Of a DNA stretch of 64,000 bases, positions 29,642-38,296 are shown piece by piece. Location of the stretch: NCBI RefSeq assembly GCF_000308615.1, contig NZ_BAGB01000037.1:1-64000 (forward strand), written 5' to 3'. The stretch comes from Nocardia jiangxiensis NBRC 101359. Its GTDB lineage: Bacteria; Actinomycetota; Actinomycetes; Mycobacteriales; Mycobacteriaceae. Every line of letters begins with the position of its first letter. Position 1 is the stretch's first letter. A program made the position numbers and the translations under genes. A model generated the notes under the pieces. The model did no database searches and had not been told where the DNA came from. It saw nothing but the letters and a program-made list of their open reading frames with translations.

Positions 29642-30268
29642 TCAGCTACGGTACATCGTCCGATACGCGCAGATGGTCTCCACGACGTGATCGACCAGTT
29701 GTTCCCGGGTCGCGCGCAAGCTGCCGTTCAACCAGGCCGAGAACATCCCGGCATTGCCCGAGGCCATGGTGACCGCGGCCAGGCGCCGCTGCGCGGGATC
29801 GGCGATATGGGTGAACAGATGATCCTGGATCAACCGGGTGAAGGCGGGCATCACCGCGATGGTGGTCTGCCCGAGACCGGTCGAGGAGTACGGCTCCACC
29901 AGGAACAGCCGCGATTTGCGCGGATCCTGCAGAACGGTGTCGATGAGCGCCTCGGCCAGCGCGCGGATCCGCTCGGGATCGTCGGCGACGGCGAAAGCAG
30001 TCATCGGTTCCAGGAATTCGGTGGCCACCTGCCGGTACAGCACGTCGAGCAGATCGTCGCGATCGGTGAAGCTCTCGTAGAAGTAGCGGTCGGTCAGTCC
30101 CGCGCGGCGACAGACCGCGCGCATGGTGACCCCGGCCGCACCGGATTCGCCGATCAGATCCAGCGCGGCTTCGAACAACGCGGTCCGGCGGGCCTCGCGA
30201 CGTTCGGTGAGCGTGGTCCCGCCCCAGATGCGGGGCTCGGGACCGGGGGAGTCCTGACCTGAATGCAC
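29642..30268 (-). CDS. TetR-family regulator
   Basis: 208 residues from GTG 30268. The HTH TMRAVCRRAGLTDRYFYESF is typical of TetR proteins, followed by a C-terminal domain with ADDPERIRALAEALIDTVLQ. It lies 23 bases downstream of the Na+/H+ antiporter gene in the same direction, so it may be co-transcribed and regulate it, although the ribosome site is weak. Ligand unknown. Confidence 0.83.
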   Translation of the reverse strand: MHSGQDSPGPEPRIWGGTTLTERREARRTALFEAALDLIGESGAAGVTMRAVCRRAGLTDRYFYESFTDRDDLLDVLYRQVATEFLEPMTAFAVADDPERIRALAEALIDTVLQDPRKSRLFLVEPYSSTGLGQTTIAVMPAFTRLIQDHLFTHIADPAQRRLAAVTMASGNAGMFSAWLNGSLRATREQLVDHVVETICAYRTMYRS

Positions 30269-30291
30269 GAGGACAACCCTAACGGGAATCC

Positions 30292-32163
30292 TCAGCCGAG
30301 CAGCTCGTCGATATAGCACCAGCGCCACTTCTCGCCCGGCTCCACGCTGCGCATGACCGGATGGCCGGTCTCGGCGAAGTGGCTGCTGGCGTGGTTGCCC
30401 ACCGAGGAGTCGCAGCATCCGACATGCCCGCAGGACAGGCACATTCGCAGATGCACCCAGGTCAGCCCCTCGGCGATACATTCGGCGCAGACCTCGGGCA
30501 GATCCGGCACCGGGATGTGCGGCGCCTCGCGCAGATGTTCACACGCGCCGACGGTCGGGCCGCGCAGCGGATCCGGCGGCAGATCGTCGCCCTCGGCGAC
30601 CCGGTCGATGGTGGACTCCTCGATATCGAGCACACCCATCACGCGGTCCAGGATCTCGTGATCGAGCGTGCCCGAATCGCGTACGCGCAGTACGGCTTCG
30701 CGCTCGGCGGCCAGCATCGCCAGGCGCAGCCGCCGGTACTCCCCGCTGGGGGTGATCCGCACCGATTCCGCGCGACCCAGCTGCTCCCAGGCCGCGAACA
30801 CCCGGCGTTCGACCCGATCCCGCAGTGCGGCAACGACTTCCGGAGGCGTCTCGGCGACGATGTTCTCCTCCAGCGCGGCCAGTCCCGCCGTGGTGGCCTG
30901 CTGCAGCAGATTGGCCTCCTGCAGGGCGTCCTCGGCGCGACTGGGCCCGCGCAGCCGCAGCACCCGCACCAGCAGGGGCAGCGAGACACCCTGCAGCAGC
31001 AGGGTGCCGCCCACGACCACCAGCGCGAGCAGTTTGAGGGTGGCCAATTCCGGTGTGCTGGAAGGCAACAGCAACGCACCGGCGAGGGTCACCACACCGC
31101 GCATACCGGCCCAGGACACCACCGTCGGGCTGGTCCACGGCGGTGCGGGCTTACCGCGCGGGCGCGATTCGACCCACCAGGCGAAATAGGTGGCCGGATA
31201 GACCCAGATCGGCCGGGCCAGCACCACGGTCACCAGCACCGCGGCGCAGGTCAGCAACAGGGTGGTGTGGTCCAGGCCGCTGGACCAGGCGTCCTCGAGA
31301 ATGTGCCGGACCTGCAGGCCCATCAGCAGGAACACCGCGTTCTCCAGGATGAACTGGATGGTGCGCCAATTGGTGCGTTCGGCGATGCGCGAGGCCGCGG
31401 TCTGCCACACCGGCGCGCCCTGGCCCAGGATCAGCCCGCACACCACGACCGCGATCACCCCGGACGCGTGCGCGGCCTCGGCGGGCAGATAGGCCGCGAA
31501 CGGGGTGATCAGCGACAGGCTGGTGTCCAGGACCGGATCGATGATGCGGCGGCGCAGCAGCGCCAGCACTCCGGCCGCGACGATGCCGATGGCCGCGCCG
31601 CCGACCGCGGACCACAGGAAATCGCCCCCGGCCTGCCACACACTGAACGCACCGGCCATGGCCGCGACCGCGGTCCGCAGCGCCACCAGTGCGGTCGCGT
31701 CGTTGAACAGCGCCTCGCCTTCGAGCAGGGTCACGATGCGCCGGGGCATGCCCACCCGGCGCGCGATGGCGGTGGCCGCGACCGAATCCGGCGGGGACAC
31801 GATCGCCCCGATCGCCACCGCGGCGGCGAACGGGATGTGCAGCAGCGCGTGCACCACGGCCGCGACGGCGAAGGTGGTGAACAGCACCAGTCCGACCGAC
31901 AGCAGTCCGATGGAGAGCTTCTTGGGTTTGAACTCCACCAGGGAGGTGCTGATCGCCGCGGTGTAGACCAGCGGCGGGAGCAGGCCGAGCAGCACCATCT
32001 CGGGATCGATGTCGATCTCGGGCACGAACGGCAGATAGGACGCGCCGATTCCGGCGACGGTGAGGATCAGCGGTTCGGCCATGCCGACTCGGCGGGCGAG
32101 GGCGGCCAGGCCCACGGTGACCGCGGCCAGCGTCACCAGTCCGAATGCGATATGCACCCTCAT
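30292..32163 (-). CDS. Na+/H+ antiporter (CPA1) with C-terminal UBP zinc finger
   Basis: 623 residues. About 12 membrane helices form a NhaP/CPA1 exchanger (1-420); the ion-binding region reads AIGAIVSPPDSVAATAIARR, followed by LEGEALFNDATALVA. A cytosolic helical stretch follows (430-540), then a UBP-type zinc finger (about 545-620) with CEHL, CAECIAEG, MCLSCGHVGC and HFAETGHPVMRS supplying the Cys/His ligands. In eukaryotes this finger binds the free C-terminus of ubiquitin; here it presumably binds a protein C-terminus or is structural. The start is ATG 32163. Exchanges Na+ for H+ across the membrane. Confidence 0.92.
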   Translation of the reverse strand: MRVHIAFGLVTLAAVTVGLAALARRVGMAEPLILTVAGIGASYLPFVPEIDIDPEMVLLGLLPPLVYTAAISTSLVEFKPKKLSIGLLSVGLVLFTTFAVAAVVHALLHIPFAAAVAIGAIVSPPDSVAATAIARRVGMPRRIVTLLEGEALFNDATALVALRTAVAAMAGAFSVWQAGGDFLWSAVGGAAIGIVAAGVLALLRRRIIDPVLDTSLSLITPFAAYLPAEAAHASGVIAVVVCGLILGQGAPVWQTAASRIAERTNWRTIQFILENAVFLLMGLQVRHILEDAWSSGLDHTTLLLTCAAVLVTVVLARPIWVYPATYFAWWVESRPRGKPAPPWTSPTVVSWAGMRGVVTLAGALLLPSSTPELATLKLLALVVVGGTLLLQGVSLPLLVRVLRLRGPSRAEDALQEANLLQQATTAGLAALEENIVAETPPEVVAALRDRVERRVFAAWEQLGRAESVRITPSGEYRRLRLAMLAAEREAVLRVRDSGTLDHEILDRVMGVLDIEESTIDRVAEGDDLPPDPLRGPTVGACEHLREAPHIPVPDLPEVCAECIAEGLTWVHLRMCLSCGHVGCCDSSVGNHASSHFAETGHPVMRSVEPGEKWRWCYIDELLG

Positions 32164-32681
32164 ATCCTGCCAGTCGGGCAAACCGGTCGGCGCGGTCGGT
32201 GTTCGCGTGGGCACGGATCGGCCCCGACGATCCCGGCGGGCGAATGCGCTGCGCATGGTCGGTGCGAGGTGCCACGCGGGTCCGTGTCGACGACACGGGC
32301 CGGACTCGTGCCGCAGGTGTGCCGGTGGCGTACCTGGGCAATCCGCTCGGTGACAGGCGTGTGCGGGAGGTGTCTCCTGTACGACGTGTCCGACCGCACC
32401 CGCATACTGGTGGACGTGAGCGAGGTTGCGAGCGAACCGGAAAGACAGTACGCCCGGCGTCCCGCCACGCCCGGCGTCGGTGAGGTGCGGGTCGTGAGCG
32501 AGCAGGTCGTGTGGCACGGAGCCGAGCGTCGGCGAGGTGGAGTTGTGCGCGGGTTCGCCGCTCAGGTGTGGAGGCAGCGCGTTCGGCGGGTGTCTGGGCC
32601 GAGCGCGGGTGGATCGGCCGGTGATCGATGGGTACGGTGTGCCGGGCGCATGTGGGAGGCGAGGCGTTGCGAGGTGGAGTT
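32164..32681. other. 518-base region between divergent antiporter and FtsW/RodA-like genes
   Basis: No convincing conserved gene. It holds a 16-base direct repeat, GCGAGGTGGAGTTGTG, at 32532-32547 and 32669-32684. The second copy is the ribosome site and start of the FtsW/RodA-like gene. Promoters for both divergent genes must lie here, but no clear -10/-35 pair was found. Confidence 0.6.
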
Positions 32682-32685
32682 GTGA
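32545..32685 (+). CDS. Possible 46-residue basic peptide coupled to the FtsW/RodA-like gene
   Basis: A GTG inside the first copy of the repeated ribosome-site/start element opens a 46-codon frame rich in Arg and Trp (begins MRGFAAQVWRQR). Its TGA at 32683-32685 overlaps the GTG start of the next gene (GTGA). The duplicated initiation signal and overlap are suggestive, but composition is like that of chance high-GC frames. Confidence 0.25.
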   Translation: MRGFAAQVWRQRVRRVSGPSAGGSAGDRWVRCAGRMWEARRCEVEL

Positions 32686-34139
32686 GTGCGTCGCGGGAGA
32701 ACACCGGTTCGGGGCCGATCGTCACGGTGTCCGGGCCGATCGGCCGGCGCAATCCGCGTCGCGCGGAACTGGTGCTGTGCATCGGGGCCGTGGTGATCGT
32801 GGCGGTGGCGGCACTGGCGATGTCCGCGGCCACCGGCGGTGGCGCGGATTCGCTGCGCTGGTCGCTGTCGGTCTTCGTAGTGCTGACCCTGCTGGCGCAT
32901 CTGGCCGTGCGGGTGCTGGCGTCCAAGGCGGATCCGGTGATCCTGCCGTGCGTGGTGCTGCTCAACGGACTGGGACTGGTGCTCATCGATCGGCTCGACC
33001 GGGCCGAGCGGACGACCGCGGCGTCACTGGGCGAGCCCGCACCCTCCTCGGATGCCGCGCATCAGCTCATCTGGACCGCGGTGGGTATCGCGCTGTTCGC
33101 CGCGGTGCTCGCGACCGTGCGCAATCACAGCCAGCCCGCCCGGTACGCGTACACCTGCGGTCTGGCCGGTGTGGTGGCGCTGCTGGTGCCCGCGGTGCTG
33201 CCGTCCAAGTTCAGCGAGGTCAACGGCGGCAAGAGCTGGATCCTGTTCCACGGCTTCTCGATTCAGCCCGGTGAGTTCGCCAAGGTGCTGCTGCTGATCT
33301 TCGTCGCCGGATTCCTGGTGGCCAACCGCGATCTGTTCAGTACCGCGGGCAAGAAGGTGCTGTGGTTCACCGTGCCGCGGTTGCGTGATCTGGGCCCGCT
33401 GCTGCTGGTGACGCTGCTGGCGGTGCTCGTGCTGGTCTACGAGAAGAACCTCGGATTCTCGCTGCTGGTATTCGGGACCGTGCTGGCGATGGTGTACATC
33501 GCGACTCGGCGCGCGTCCTGGCTGCTGATCGGGATCGCGATGTTCGCGGTCGGCGCGATCATCGCGTACAACCTGTTCGCCCACGTGCGGGTGCGTGTGC
33601 AGGTGTGGGAGGACCCGTTCGCGACCTACTACACCAACGGATTCCAGATCGCGCAGGGCTTGTTCGGTCTGGGCACCGGCGGTCTGTGGGGCGCCGGGCT
33701 GGGCGCGGGGCGACCGCAGGAGGTGCCGTTCGCCAAGACCGACTTCATCATCGCCACGATCGGCGAGGAACTGGGCTTGTTCGGGCTGACCGCGGTGATC
33801 ATCCTGTTCATGATCATCACGCTGCGCGGGTTCAGCGCGGCGCTGACCACCCGCGACTCGTTCGGCAAACTGCTCGGCGGCGGACTGGCGTTCTCGCTGG
33901 GCTGGCAGCTGTTCGTGGTGGTCGGCGGCGTCACGAAACTGATTCCGCTGACCGGTCTGACCACACCGTTCATGTCCTACGGTGGTTCCTCGCTGCTGGC
34001 GAACTACATCATCATCGCGCTGCTGATCCGCATCTCGCACGATGCGCGCAGTGCCCCGCCGCCCGCGCCGCCACCGGTCGCACCGATCGCCGACGCGATG
34101 ACCGAACATATCGCCCGGCCGCAGAACCCGCAGCACTGA
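32682..34139 (+). CDS. FtsW/RodA/SpoVE-family peptidoglycan polymerase
   Basis: 485-residue SEDS glycosyltransferase that polymerises lipid II, about 10-12 membrane helices. Family motifs are FSIQPGEFAKVLLLIF, the extracellular PFAKTDFIIATIGEELGLFG with its conserved Asp, and GLTTPFMSYGGSSLLANY near the C-terminus. The tail is Pro/Ala-rich (PPPAPPPVAP). It starts at GTG 32682 after GAGGTGGAG. Unlike the usual actinobacterial rodA, it is not next to pbpA and ser/thr kinase genes, and unlike ftsW it is not in the dcw cluster, so it is probably an extra SEDS paralogue. Confidence 0.9.
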   Translation: MSASRENTGSGPIVTVSGPIGRRNPRRAELVLCIGAVVIVAVAALAMSAATGGGADSLRWSLSVFVVLTLLAHLAVRVLASKADPVILPCVVLLNGLGLVLIDRLDRAERTTAASLGEPAPSSDAAHQLIWTAVGIALFAAVLATVRNHSQPARYAYTCGLAGVVALLVPAVLPSKFSEVNGGKSWILFHGFSIQPGEFAKVLLLIFVAGFLVANRDLFSTAGKKVLWFTVPRLRDLGPLLLVTLLAVLVLVYEKNLGFSLLVFGTVLAMVYIATRRASWLLIGIAMFAVGAIIAYNLFAHVRVRVQVWEDPFATYYTNGFQIAQGLFGLGTGGLWGAGLGAGRPQEVPFAKTDFIIATIGEELGLFGLTAVIILFMIITLRGFSAALTTRDSFGKLLGGGLAFSLGWQLFVVVGGVTKLIPLTGLTTPFMSYGGSSLLANYIIIALLIRISHDARSAPPPAPPPVAPIADAMTEHIARPQNPQH

Positions 34140-34152
34140 TCCGCGGCCGGGT

Positions 34153-35493
34153 TCACCCGCGCGGCGAGCCCTCGAGGGTTTTTCCGGCATCACGCCAGGC
34201 GACGATGCCGCCCTCCAGGCTGCTCGCGTCGTAACCGGCCCGCCGGGCCCGCGCCGCGAATCGCCGGGACACCTCGCCGACCGGGCACACGAACACCAGC
34301 GGCCGGGTCCGGGAGAACGGGATGCCCTGGGAGAACATATCTTCCAGCTGATCGTCGCGGATATTGAGCGAGCCGGGGACGTGCCCGATCCGGTAGGCCA
34401 TCGCGCCCCGGGTGTCGACGATGACGGGCTGGGCCGCGCCGTCGGCGCGCGCATCTAGGCGTTCGAGCTCGTCCGGGCTCAGCGCCGGCACCGCCGCCAG
34501 TTCCTGCGCATCGGGTGCGACGGCCCGGGAATCGTTGCGGCCGAACAGATCCGGACGACGCTTCTTGATGTACGACAGGTACGGCTCGACCCGATCGCAG
34601 ACGATCACGACCGCGACCGCCGGTGCGCCCGGGGAGGCGGCCGAATGATCCACCGTCCGTAGATGTTCGATCGCCGCGGCGTAGGTCGCACCGCTGGTTG
34701 GCCCGGCCAGGATGCCGTAGCCGGTGGCCAGCTCGAGGGTGCCCTCGATCGCGCTCGCGGCGGTGACGGTCATGATGCTGTCGTAGAAGTCGGGCTGGAA
34801 CAGCCCCACATCCCACATCTCGGTCTCCGAACGGATACCGGGGATGAAATCGGTGCGTTCGGACACCACTGCGACAGCGCGCAATTCGGGATTGTGCTTG
34901 CGCAGATAGCTCGCCGTGCCCCGGGTGGAGCCGGTGGTGCCTAGTCCGCCGATCAGATAATCGACGCCCGCGCCGTCGAGGTCCTCGTGGATCTCGCGGC
35001 CCGTGCCGTGATAGTGCGCCTCGATATTCTTCTCGTTCGTGTACTGGGACGGATGATGGTATGCGCCGGGATGTTTGGCCATCGTCGATTCGATGACCGA
35101 GTACACGTCGTTGGGGGTGGTCGGGTCCGGGCATTCGGACAGGCCCGGCAGTTCCTCGATCTTCGTATCGAACAACTGCAACAGGTCGCGCACCTCACCG
35201 ACCTTGATGCGGTTGGTGATCGCATGCAGGCCGACCCCGCGCATCGCGCCCAGAATGCGCAGCGCCTTGGCGGTGTTGCCGCTGGACGCCTCGATGAGGG
35301 TCTGTCCCCGGGCGGCGATGTCGTCGATATCGTCGCGGATCATGCCCCAGGCCACTCGGTCCTTGACCGAACCGAACGGGTTGCAGGACTCCAGTTTCGC
35401 GTAGAGGTCGACGTTCTCGAGCCCGTGCACGGCGGGATCCAGACGCAGCAGCGGCGTGTTGCCGATGAGTTCGGTGATGTGGTCGTAGCGCAT
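34153..35493 (-). CDS. Cysteine-synthase-family PLP enzyme fused to a rhodanese domain
   Basis: 446 residues. The N-terminal fold-type II PLP enzyme (1-330) has ELIGNTPLLRL, the PLP lysine K44 in CNPFGSVKDR, the substrate loop EASSGNTAK and the phosphate-binding GGLGTTGSTRG. Such proteins beta-replace O-acetyl- or O-phosphoserine; SbnA of staphyloferrin B synthesis is a relative. A C-terminal rhodanese domain (about 360-446) has its active cysteine C403 in VFVCPVGEVS, able to carry a persulfide. It starts at ATG 35493, overlapping the upstream stop by one base (TGATG). Last gene of the four-gene operon. Likely role: adding persulfide-derived sulfur or an amine to an activated serine. Confidence 0.88.
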   Translation of the reverse strand: MRYDHITELIGNTPLLRLDPAVHGLENVDLYAKLESCNPFGSVKDRVAWGMIRDDIDDIAARGQTLIEASSGNTAKALRILGAMRGVGLHAITNRIKVGEVRDLLQLFDTKIEELPGLSECPDPTTPNDVYSVIESTMAKHPGAYHHPSQYTNEKNIEAHYHGTGREIHEDLDGAGVDYLIGGLGTTGSTRGTASYLRKHNPELRAVAVVSERTDFIPGIRSETEMWDVGLFQPDFYDSIMTVTAASAIEGTLELATGYGILAGPTSGATYAAAIEHLRTVDHSAASPGAPAVAVVIVCDRVEPYLSYIKKRRPDLFGRNDSRAVAPDAQELAAVPALSPDELERLDARADGAAQPVIVDTRGAMAYRIGHVPGSLNIRDDQLEDMFSQGIPFSRTRPLVFVCPVGEVSRRFAARARRAGYDASSLEGGIVAWRDAGKTLEGSPRG

Positions 35494-37019
35494 CAGGCGA
35501 CCCCGTCCGCGGCGATGCTCGAGGGTTCCAGCACGGAGTGCTCGGGCCGCTCGGCGGCGGGCTCGTATTCGGCATCGCGACAGATCCGGAACCCGTCCCC
35601 GTCGTGGACGACGGCGAGCTTGGGCGGCGGTTCGTGCATCGCCGCCGAGGCGGCCGACAGATCCATGTGATACGCGGCGGTATTCGGGAATACCACCAGA
35701 TCCCCGGGCTGCGGCAGGATCTCGGGCCACACCTTGTGATTGGTGATCAGATCGCGCTCGAGACACAGCCTTCCGGCGAAATACACCCCGACCCGCTCCT
35801 GCTCCATTGCGACATCGCCCGAATCCGCTGCGGCGCACCCGGTTCCGAACAGCCCGCGGCGATCGGCACCGGGCAGCACCAGCGGATCCACCATGACCTC
35901 CTGATCGGCCGGGGTGACCGAATCGCGTGACAGATCGAGATTGACCAGCACGCTGCCGTCCGCGGCCCGCTTGACGAATTCGACACGCGCGATGGTGATT
36001 CCGGCGTGATCGACCAGCGCCTTACCGGGTTCGAGCCAGATCTCGAGCAGGTTCTCCGTGACGATCTGCGCGAAAGTGCGACCGCCGTGTCCCTCCAGCG
36101 GCGCGGCGAGCATCTCGTCGAGCATGCGGGTGGCGGGCACGGTGTTGGCGTACTTGTGGAACACCGGCGTGCCGTGCGCGCGGGTTCCATCTATCTGATA
36201 GCCGAAGGTGTTGCCGCCCCAGGCCATCGGCTCACCGCGGCCCACCAGCGCCTCGCGCAGCGCCAGCACGTAGGCGTCGAACCGGTCGGCGTCCGCGGTG
36301 AACACCTGCCGGAATCCGCCACCGATATCCAGCACCGACGGGGTCAGATCGTAGGAATAGGCCAGTTCGATCAGCTCCAGGCAGGCCTCGGCGGCACGCA
36401 GACGTTCGCCCGGTTCTCCGGAATCGATATGGAAGGCAAGACCCCGCAGGTCGAGCCGGGTGCGATGCGCCGAGAGCAGCCGCAATGCCTCCTCGGCCCC
36501 GGACAGTGCGATGCCGAACCGGCTCACCGCACTGTTCCGGAAACCTGAGATGCGCAGCAGCACAGGAACTCTTGCTCTGTCCTCGGCGAGTTCGGCCAGG
36601 CGTGCCAACTCCCAGAGATTGTCCACGTTGACGCTCACCCCGGCGTCGAGAAGCTCGCGCAGGAACCGCTCACCCTTCGGACCGGTCGCCTCGATCCGGG
36701 CCGCGGAAAATCCTACGCCCAGCGCCGCGGACAGCTCCTGCGGCGAGGCGACATCAACCCCGATACCGGCCTGCTCGGCGGTGCGCAGCAGTGCGCGCGA
36801 GCGATTCGCCTTGTGCGCGTAGCAGATCCGATACCGCGACAGGTGCGTGTCCAGCACCGATCGCAACCGGCTCAGGTTCTCCGCGTACACCTGCGGGAAC
36901 AGCAGATGGGCTGGCGAGCCGAACCGCGCCACGGCGTCCTGCACGGCATCGGGAGTGTTCAGGAAGGCCCGCACCAGCGGATGGATCTTCGCCGGCAGTC
37001 CGGGGGCCGGTGCGTTCAT
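35493..37019 (-). CDS. Y4yA-type PLP-dependent decarboxylase-like enzyme
   Basis: 508 residues, fold-type III PLP enzyme related to diaminopimelate/ornithine decarboxylases. The PLP lysine is K70 in RYRICYAHKANRS; the glycine-rich phosphate loop is LDIGGGFRQVF and the second-domain stretch is WLEPGKALVDHAG. The closest named group I recognise is Y4yA (Rhizobium NGR234), found with a cysteine-synthase homologue (Y4xP) as here. SbnH of staphyloferrin B synthesis is a more distant analogue. Its ATG overlaps the HMA protein's stop by four bases (ATGA). It probably decarboxylates an amino acid made or modified by its neighbours. Confidence 0.85.
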   Translation of the reverse strand: MNAPAPGLPAKIHPLVRAFLNTPDAVQDAVARFGSPAHLLFPQVYAENLSRLRSVLDTHLSRYRICYAHKANRSRALLRTAEQAGIGVDVASPQELSAALGVGFSAARIEATGPKGERFLRELLDAGVSVNVDNLWELARLAELAEDRARVPVLLRISGFRNSAVSRFGIALSGAEEALRLLSAHRTRLDLRGLAFHIDSGEPGERLRAAEACLELIELAYSYDLTPSVLDIGGGFRQVFTADADRFDAYVLALREALVGRGEPMAWGGNTFGYQIDGTRAHGTPVFHKYANTVPATRMLDEMLAAPLEGHGGRTFAQIVTENLLEIWLEPGKALVDHAGITIARVEFVKRAADGSVLVNLDLSRDSVTPADQEVMVDPLVLPGADRRGLFGTGCAAADSGDVAMEQERVGVYFAGRLCLERDLITNHKVWPEILPQPGDLVVFPNTAAYHMDLSAASAAMHEPPPKLAVVHDGDGFRICRDAEYEPAAERPEHSVLEPSSIAADGVA

Positions 37020-38296
37020 CGGGCGGTCTCGGGCAGCGCGGCCTCCTGTGCCAGTGCCACGGCGGGCGCGGCATGGGTCGGGTTGTAGCCGCTGTCGCGC
37101 AACGCCTCGAAGACGCGGTGGCGATTGCGCGGACTTCGGAACTCCGCGACGACCCGCTTGCTGATCAGATCGACGTCGTGCACCCGGATCTGCATGGACT
37201 CCAGTACCCCGGTGATGGTGCGCACACAATGTTTGCAGTTCATATCCGGGACGTGGAACACCTGGTTCTCCGCGTCGAGCTCACCGTCGCCTGGCGCGGC
37301 GTCGTCAGGAATCTGCGTGACGGTCAACTGCGGCACGATCGCGACGAACAGATCCACGAGACGATCCACCACCATCGGCAGCACGCTGTAGTGCTCGCCG
37401 TCGAGCCGATGCGGCATGGCGGCCAGGCACGCGGGGCGGGCCCCGGGCGGCAGCAGCGCGTACTGGCGGGCGATGAGATCCAGTTCGTCGTGGTACTTCT
37501 CGATCGCCGCGGGCACCGACAATCCCTCCACGCTGGTCGCGCGGCGCATCACCGCGTGCGCGTCGGCGATGGTGGCGTCCTTCATCGCGCGCAGGGTGGC
37601 CACGGTGTCGGGGGTGTAGCGGACGGTGCCGTCGGGCTGGGCCGCGAAACTCACCGGAATCATCCCGCGCCGATAGGTGGAGGCCTGCAACTCCCAGTAC
37701 CAGCGCGTGGCGACCGCACCGAAGACACCCGAATCGCGCAGGCCACAGGCGAATTCGACCGGCGTCCGATAGGGCGTGGCGTGCGCGAGCAGGGCGTGCT
37801 GGGCCAGCGCCCGCCCGGTGGCCTCGATGCCGACCCGGAACACATCGATCGGATCGTGATCGGTCGTGGTGCCCTCGAGGACGTCGCGATCGGCTTCGGT
37901 CAGCGCCGAGATGCGTTCGGCCAGTGCGGAATCGGCCTCCAGAGCGCGCCACAGCACCAGCACCGCCTCACGGGTGGCGATCGGCACGATCGGCCCGAGA
38001 CCGCCGGTGCGGACGTGTCCGGTGTTGGGGATGCCGTCGCTGTCGGTCCAGGCGATCCGGTGGGTGGCGCTGGTGACCTGGTCGGGACGGCACGGCCGCA
38101 TGAAGCTTTCCAGATACATCCGCTGGGACAGCGTCAGATGGCTGTCGGGTTCGGGGCGCATCGCCGCGCGGGTGTAGTCGATCCGCGTCACGGTCGCGGG
38201 CGCGAGCCGTTCGAACAGTCCCGGGCGTGCGAGTGCGGCCAGAACGCGCGAGGCCGCACGCCGATCGTAACGGGGGTGTGGCGGGCTGAGTGTCAT
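37016..38296 (-). CDS. Protein of unknown function with C-terminal heavy-metal-associated domain
   Basis: 426 residues. I do not recognise the first 330 residues: mostly helical, no signal peptide or membrane segment, with conserved-looking patches MYLESFMRPCRPDQVTS, ATRWYWELQASTYRRGMIP and KYHDELDLIARQYALLPPG. The last 80 residues form an HMA domain (about 345-407) with the metal site M352-N-C354-K-H-C357, the MxCxxC motif of Cu+/Zn2+ chaperones and P-type ATPases. The HMA domain could deliver metal to, or take it from, the product of the pathway. Both ends overlap neighbours by four bases, so it must be made together with the three PLP enzymes. Confidence 0.8.
   Translation of the reverse strand: MTLSPPHPRYDRRAASRVLAALARPGLFERLAPATVTRIDYTRAAMRPEPDSHLTLSQRMYLESFMRPCRPDQVTSATHRIAWTDSDGIPNTGHVRTGGLGPIVPIATREAVLVLWRALEADSALAERISALTEADRDVLEGTTTDHDPIDVFRVGIEATGRALAQHALLAHATPYRTPVEFACGLRDSGVFGAVATRWYWELQASTYRRGMIPVSFAAQPDGTVRYTPDTVATLRAMKDATIADAHAVMRRATSVEGLSVPAAIEKYHDELDLIARQYALLPPGARPACLAAMPHRLDGEHYSVLPMVVDRLVDLFVAIVPQLTVTQIPDDAAPGDGELDAENQVFHVPDMNCKHCVRTITGVLESMQIRVHDVDLISKRVVAEFRSPRNRHRVFEALRDSGYNPTHAAPAVALAQEAALPETAR

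Noticed and set aside
30361..32685. 774-codon plus-strand frame opposite the antiporter
   Set aside because: Antisense shadow of the antiporter; only its last 46 codons, beyond that gene, were considered separately.
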